17,818 bases of DNA from JBGLNJ01 sp964353405 (GTDB taxonomy: Bacteria; Chloroflexota; Anaerolineae; Fen-1058), in the NCBI GenBank assembly GCA_964353405.1, contig CAYGWJ010000285.1, positions 1 to 17,818 of the forward strand, written 5' to 3'. Under the pieces are notes generated by a model that saw only the letters and a list, made by a program, of their open reading frames with translations, ran no database searches and was not told the DNA's origin. Shown in pieces: positions 14,554-17,818 of the stretch (its first letter is position 1; every line of letters starts with the position of its first letter). The position numbers and the translations under genes were made by a program.

Positions 14554-14877
14554 ATGAAACGCATTGGATTTCTGCTCAAGGTGCGCCAGGACAAACTTGC
14601 CGAGTACAAACAGCATCACACAGCCGTGTGGGCCGAGATGCTCGATGCACTGCGTCGCACGGGCTGGCACAACTATTCCATCTTTGCGCGCAAAGACGGA
14701 CTGCTGTTCGGCTATTTCGAAACCCCCGAGAGTTTCCAGGCGGCGCTGGCCGGCATGAGCCAGGAAGAAATCAATACGAAATGGCAAGAGTTCATGTCGC
14801 CGTATTTCGAGAATCTGGGCGGCCAGCACCCGGACGAGGGCATGGTGGAGTTGGAACAAGTCTTCCATCTCGATTGA
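14554..14877 (+). CDS. rhaM: L-rhamnose mutarotase
   Basis: Small dimeric ferredoxin-like protein of 107 residues that interconverts alpha- and beta-L-rhamnopyranose. E. coli RhaM (YiiL) is 104 residues. Matching landmarks are EYKQHHTAVWAEML with Y18 and catalytic H22, HNYSIF (N40, Y41), LLFGYFE, TKWQEFMSPYFE and the C-terminal LEQVFHLD. ATG 14554 has GGGAGG 9 nt upstream (14539-14544); the in-frame ATG 14518 has no such site and would add a non-conserved extension. The 134-nt gap before it (14420-14553) shows no convincing promoter or structure. Its presence between rhaB and the transporter is strong evidence that the operon handles L-rhamnose. Confidence 0.93.
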   Translation: MKRIGFLLKVRQDKLAEYKQHHTAVWAEMLDALRRTGWHNYSIFARKDGLLFGYFETPESFQAALAGMSQEEINTKWQEFMSPYFENLGGQHPDEGMVELEQVFHLD

Positions 14878-14908
14878 AGAAGCAATCCAGTCAATGGACA
14901 GGTGAGAC

Positions 14909-16444
14909 ATGGCGACCGTTGAATCGAAAACTTCTATTCTACAAATGCGGCATATCTCCAAGCGCTTTGACACGACACAGGCGCTGGATGATGTGTCGCT
15001 CGATCTCTATCCAGGCGAGATTCATGCCCTGATGGGTGAGAACGGGGCGGGCAAATCAACGCTGATCAAAATTATGACTGGCGTCTATCATCCGGATGAG
15101 GGAGACATCCTGCTGGATGGCAAGCCGATCCGGGTGGGCAACTCGGTTGAGGCGCAGGCTTACGGCATCGCCGCGATCTATCAGGAACCGATGGTCTATC
15201 CCGATTTGAACGTGGCGGAAAACATCTTTATCACGCACCGGAGCCGCGACCTGGTCGTGAACTGGGGCAAAATGTTCCGTGAAGCGGACGAGATCCTGGC
15301 CCAGCTCGGCGTCAAACTCGACGTGCGTCAACCCGCGCGCGGGTTGACGCTGGCGGCACAGCAGACCGTCGAGATCGCTAAAGCGATCTCGCTCAAGGTG
15401 CGCGTGCTGATTATGGACGAGCCGACCGCGTCCCTTTCGGCGCACGAGGTGGAGCAGTTGTTCAAGCTGGCGCGCACACTCCGGGATCAAGGCGTCTCCA
15501 TCTTCTTTATCAGCCATCGCATGGAAGAAGTCTTTGAAATCGCGGATCGTGTGACGATCTTTCGCGACGGCAAACACATCTCGACAGCGCCGAGGAGCCA
15601 GGTCACGACTGACAGCTGTATCCGTGACATGGTCGGACGCAAGATCGAAGAGTTTTTCGCCAAGAGCAAAGGCCAGCGCGGCGAACTGTTGATGTCGGTG
15701 CGCGGCTTGAGCAAGGAGAATGCCTTCTCAGACATCAACTTGGAGGTGTATCGCGGTCAAGTGTTGGGCTTTGCCGGGCTGGTTGGCTCGCGGCGCACCG
15801 ATGTCGGCATGGCGCTGTTCGGCGTCGAGCCGGCCGACTCGGGCGAAATCATCTTTGGCGGCAAGGCGGCCAGGATTCGCTCCCCCGAGCAGGCGCTCCG
15901 CCTGGGGATCGCGTACATGACCGAAGACCGCCGCCAGATTGGCTTGACGATGCCCATGTCCATCGCCACCAACATCACGTTGCCGATGCTGCACAAGTAC
16001 CTGTCGCGGCTTGGATTGGTCAAGCCGAAAGATGAAGAGGTAACGGCCGAGCAGTACCGCCAGCGGCTCTCGATCCGCGCTCCGTCCGTGCATGAACAGG
16101 TTGGTCGGCTCTCCGGCGGCAACCAGCAAAAGGTGATGTTGAGCAAATGGCTCAATACCCAACCCCAGTTGCTCATCCTCGACGAACCCACGCGTGGTAT
16201 TGACGTCGGCGCAAAAGCCGAGGTGCATCACATCATCAACGATCTCGCCGCGCAGGGGCTGGGCATCATCCTGATCTCGTCTGATATGCCGGAGATCATG
16301 GCGATGAGCGACCGCATCCTGGTGATGCGCGAGGGCCGGCAGATGGGCATCTTTAGCCGCGAAGAAGCTACGCAGGAAAAAGTCTTGACCGCCGCCATGG
16401 GACAGAACAACGAACCAAACAACGAACCAAGGGAGAGGGCGTGA
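14909..16444 (+). CDS. rhaT: ABC sugar importer ATPase, RhaT/RbsA type (two nucleotide-binding domains)
   Basis: Cytoplasmic ATPase of 511 residues that energises a CUT2 monosaccharide importer. The first domain has Walker A GENGAGKST (43-51), Q-loop YQEP (91-94), a divergent signature LTLAAQQ (146-152), Walker B VLIMDEP (166-172) and ISHRMEE. The second domain has a degenerate Walker A region (GLVGSRRTDVG, 290-300), signature LSGGNQQK (401-408) and Walker B LLILDEPTRGIDVGAK. This asymmetry is normal for RbsA, MglA and RhaT proteins. ATG 14909 has AGGTGAG just upstream. Rhamnose specificity is assigned from the adjacent rhaB and rhaM and the two-permease arrangement, as in Rhizobium RhaTPQ. 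It overlaps the next gene by one base (TGATG), so the two are coupled. Confidence 0.87.
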   Translation: MATVESKTSILQMRHISKRFDTTQALDDVSLDLYPGEIHALMGENGAGKSTLIKIMTGVYHPDEGDILLDGKPIRVGNSVEAQAYGIAAIYQEPMVYPDLNVAENIFITHRSRDLVVNWGKMFREADEILAQLGVKLDVRQPARGLTLAAQQTVEIAKAISLKVRVLIMDEPTASLSAHEVEQLFKLARTLRDQGVSIFFISHRMEEVFEIADRVTIFRDGKHISTAPRSQVTTDSCIRDMVGRKIEEFFAKSKGQRGELLMSVRGLSKENAFSDINLEVYRGQVLGFAGLVGSRRTDVGMALFGVEPADSGEIIFGGKAARIRSPEQALRLGIAYMTEDRRQIGLTMPMSIATNITLPMLHKYLSRLGLVKPKDEEVTAEQYRQRLSIRAPSVHEQVGRLSGGNQQKVMLSKWLNTQPQLLILDEPTRGIDVGAKAEVHHIINDLAAQGLGIILISSDMPEIMAMSDRILVMREGRQMGIFSREEATQEKVLTAAMGQNNEPNNEPRERA

Positions 16445-17508
16445 TGGAAACAATCAAGCGTTACTTTCGTCCTGAGCAACTCCGCGAGTTCAGCCTGGTC
16501 TTTCTGATTGTCGCCATCTTTCTGTTTTTCGGCTCTCAGATCCAGGGTTATTTCAGCCCGCGCATCTTTAACCGCGTCACCAGCGATGTGGCGATTATCG
16601 CCGTGGTCGCCATCGGGGAAACCCTGGTCCTGCTGACGCGCAACTATGATCTGTCGGTCGGTTCGATTGTCGGCGTGGTGGCTTTTTTCGTCGGCAAGCA
16701 GCTTTCCTACAACCAGGACATGCTGCCGCTCGTCGCCCTCCTGCTGGCCATTGGCACGGGCGCGTTTTTGGGCTTGATTAACGGCACGCTGGTCTCGTAC
16801 GGGCGAGTGCCTTCCATCATCGTCACCCTCGGCACCCTGGCGATCTACCGCTCGATCCTGGTAGGTTGGCCAGGCAATAAAATCGTCGTGACCAACGACT
16901 TTCCCAAGTGGGTTCTCGATCTCGGCAGTGCGCAACTGTTTTCCGTCGGCGACTTTTCAATCAGACCGGTGGTGGCCGGCGCCCTGCTGATCTTTATCGT
17001 CTTTCAGCTTGTGACCTCCTATCTGCCATACGGTCGCCGCTTGTACGCGATCGGCTCGAACCCCGAGGCCGCGCGCATCGGCGGTCTGCCCGCGCCGCGG
17101 CTCGTCCTTCTTGCGTACGTGCTGTGCGGCGCACTCGCCGGGCTCGGCGGTTTCATGTTCATGGTGCGCTATGGCGATCTCACCGTCGTCGCCGCTCAAG
17201 GTATGGAATTGCAGGTGATCGCCGCGGTGGTGGTCGGTGGGGTGAGCACGAACGGCGGCAGCGGCACGATGATCGGCGCGCTGTTGGGCGCGTTCATGAT
17301 CAACCTGCTCCAGCAAAGTCTGCTGCGGTGGCTTCGAATCAGCGATTTCTGGGTGGATGCGCTGTTGGGCATGTTGATCCTGCTGGCGGTTACCATTGAC
17401 GCGGTGATCGTGAGCCGCCTGCGCGATATTTGGGCGCAGGCCGGATTGGAAATGAGGCCGGTCGGCGAGAAGGACCTGGTCAAGGAGAAGGAAAGCCATG
17501 TTGCGTAG
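16444..17508 (+). CDS. rhaP: ABC sugar importer permease, RhaP-like
   Basis: Polytopic inner-membrane permease of 354 residues (BPD_transp_2, RbsC/XylH class). Many hydrophobic segments are visible, starting at about residues 17-34 (SLVFLIVAIFLFFG). The family loop NYDLSVGSIVGVVAF and the cytoplasmic GRRLYAIGSNPEAARIGG segment, thought to contact the ATPase, are both present. Late helices include AVVVGGVSTNGGSGTMIGAL. ATG 16444 overlaps the ATPase stop (TGATG); GTG 16441 in the same frame is an alternative start. A charged tail (GEKDLVKEKESHVA) reaches into the next permease gene, giving an 11-nt overlap. With two permeases this matches the RhaP/RhaQ heterodimer. The binding protein is not in the window. 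Confidence 0.87.
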   Translation: METIKRYFRPEQLREFSLVFLIVAIFLFFGSQIQGYFSPRIFNRVTSDVAIIAVVAIGETLVLLTRNYDLSVGSIVGVVAFFVGKQLSYNQDMLPLVALLLAIGTGAFLGLINGTLVSYGRVPSIIVTLGTLAIYRSILVGWPGNKIVVTNDFPKWVLDLGSAQLFSVGDFSIRPVVAGALLIFIVFQLVTSYLPYGRRLYAIGSNPEAARIGGLPAPRLVLLAYVLCGALAGLGGFMFMVRYGDLTVVAAQGMELQVIAAVVVGGVSTNGGSGTMIGALLGAFMINLLQQSLLRWLRISDFWVDALLGMLILLAVTIDAVIVSRLRDIWAQAGLEMRPVGEKDLVKEKESHVA

Positions 17509-17818
17509 ATTGGAGCGGCTCAAGAGCTGGGAAGGCCTGTTGCTTGCCATCCTCATCGTCGTCGTCGGCTTTAATGCCGTCTCGACGCCCCACTATCTGC
17601 AGGTTGATAACCAGATCAACCTGTTCAAACTGCACATCGAAAAGATCATCGTCGCGCTGATCATGACCTTTATCATCATCAACGCGGAGATTGACCTGTC
17701 GGTTGGTTCGGTGATGGGGTTGGCGGGTTGCGTTATGGCTTTTATGTTTGAACGAGGGGTGCCTTTCGGAGCGTGCCTTTTGGCCGGGCTCTTGACTGGG
17801 ATACTGGCAGGTGCGATC
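17498..17818 (+). CDS. rhaQ: ABC sugar importer permease, RhaQ-like, 3' truncated
   Basis: First 107 residues of a second BPD_transp_2 permease, cut by the end of the window. ATG 17498 has AGGAGAAGGA just upstream and overlaps the end of the preceding permease by 11 nt. A positively charged N-terminus (MLRRLERLKSWEG) leads into a hydrophobic helix rich in Ile and Val. A second hydrophobic stretch (IIVALIMTFIIINAEIDLSVGS) carries the family motif EIDLSVGS, and a third begins near GLAGCVMAFMF. It probably pairs with the upstream permease to form the membrane channel for L-rhamnose. Confidence 0.85.
   Translation, partial: MLRRLERLKSWEGLLLAILIVVVGFNAVSTPHYLQVDNQINLFKLHIEKIIVALIMTFIIINAEIDLSVGSVMGLAGCVMAFMFERGVPFGACLLAGLLTGILAGAI

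Noticed and set aside
15728..16453. Minus-strand frame opposite the ABC ATPase
   Set aside because: Antisense shadow of a strongly conserved gene, with low-complexity composition and no family motif.
1..17818. CRISPR array, tRNA or rRNA genes
   Set aside because: No regularly spaced identical repeats and no tRNA- or rRNA-like conserved segments were seen on either strand.

Overview
This is a bacterial carbohydrate-catabolism locus in which every recognisable gene lies on the + strand, with very little intergenic space. Base composition is moderately GC-rich overall, with a lower-GC island near the start. The organism cannot be fixed from the sequence. The mixture of polyol dehydrogenase, FGGY kinases, a UROD-like protein, a RuBisCO-like protein (RLP), an E1/E2 oxidative decarboxylase and a RhaTPQ-type transporter would fit a heterotrophic bacterium of the Anaerolineae/Chloroflexota kind. 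That is an inference with low confidence.

Left region (1-4714), a pentose/polyol module. It begins with the 3' part of a zinc-dependent polyol dehydrogenase. This overlaps an FGGY kinase of the non-classical L-ribulokinase-like type. Next come an AraD-type L-ribulose-5-phosphate 4-epimerase and a xylulokinase. Together these would feed pentoses or pentitols into D-xylulose 5-phosphate. The first kinase is visibly AT-richer than its neighbours, and a possible gene remnant follows it.

Control region (4715-4912). A weak terminator-like hairpin is followed by an excellent sigma70-type promoter (TTGACA, 17 bp, TATGCT). Two inverted copies of a 15-bp motif flank the promoter, and the downstream copy lies in a short run of 10-bp tandem repeats. 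These are the likely operators of the DeoR-family repressor encoded immediately downstream.

Right region (4913-17818), apparently one long transcription unit. The gene order is: DeoR repressor; a two-metal TIM-barrel sugar isomerase; a UROD-superfamily protein that is not the haem enzyme; a 90-bp MITE-like hairpin inserted at the UROD stop codon; a form IV RuBisCO-like protein; a palindromic repeat; E1-alpha, E1-beta and E2 of a pyruvate/acetoin-dehydrogenase-like complex; rhamnulokinase; L-rhamnose mutarotase; and a RhaT-P-Q-type ABC importer (ATPase, permease, and a second permease cut by the window end).

The most interesting point is that L-rhamnose uptake, mutarotation and phosphorylation genes sit with an RLP, a UROD-like protein and a thiamine-dependent E1/E2 pair, while no dedicated rhamnulose-1-phosphate aldolase is visible. 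By eye, the RLP keeps the Rubisco residues that hold the C1 phosphate and the metal, but loses those that hold the second phosphate and the loop-6 lysine. That is what one would expect for a ketose 1-phosphate substrate such as the product of rhamnulokinase. A variant deoxy-sugar pathway is therefore proposed as a hypothesis, not a demonstrated function.
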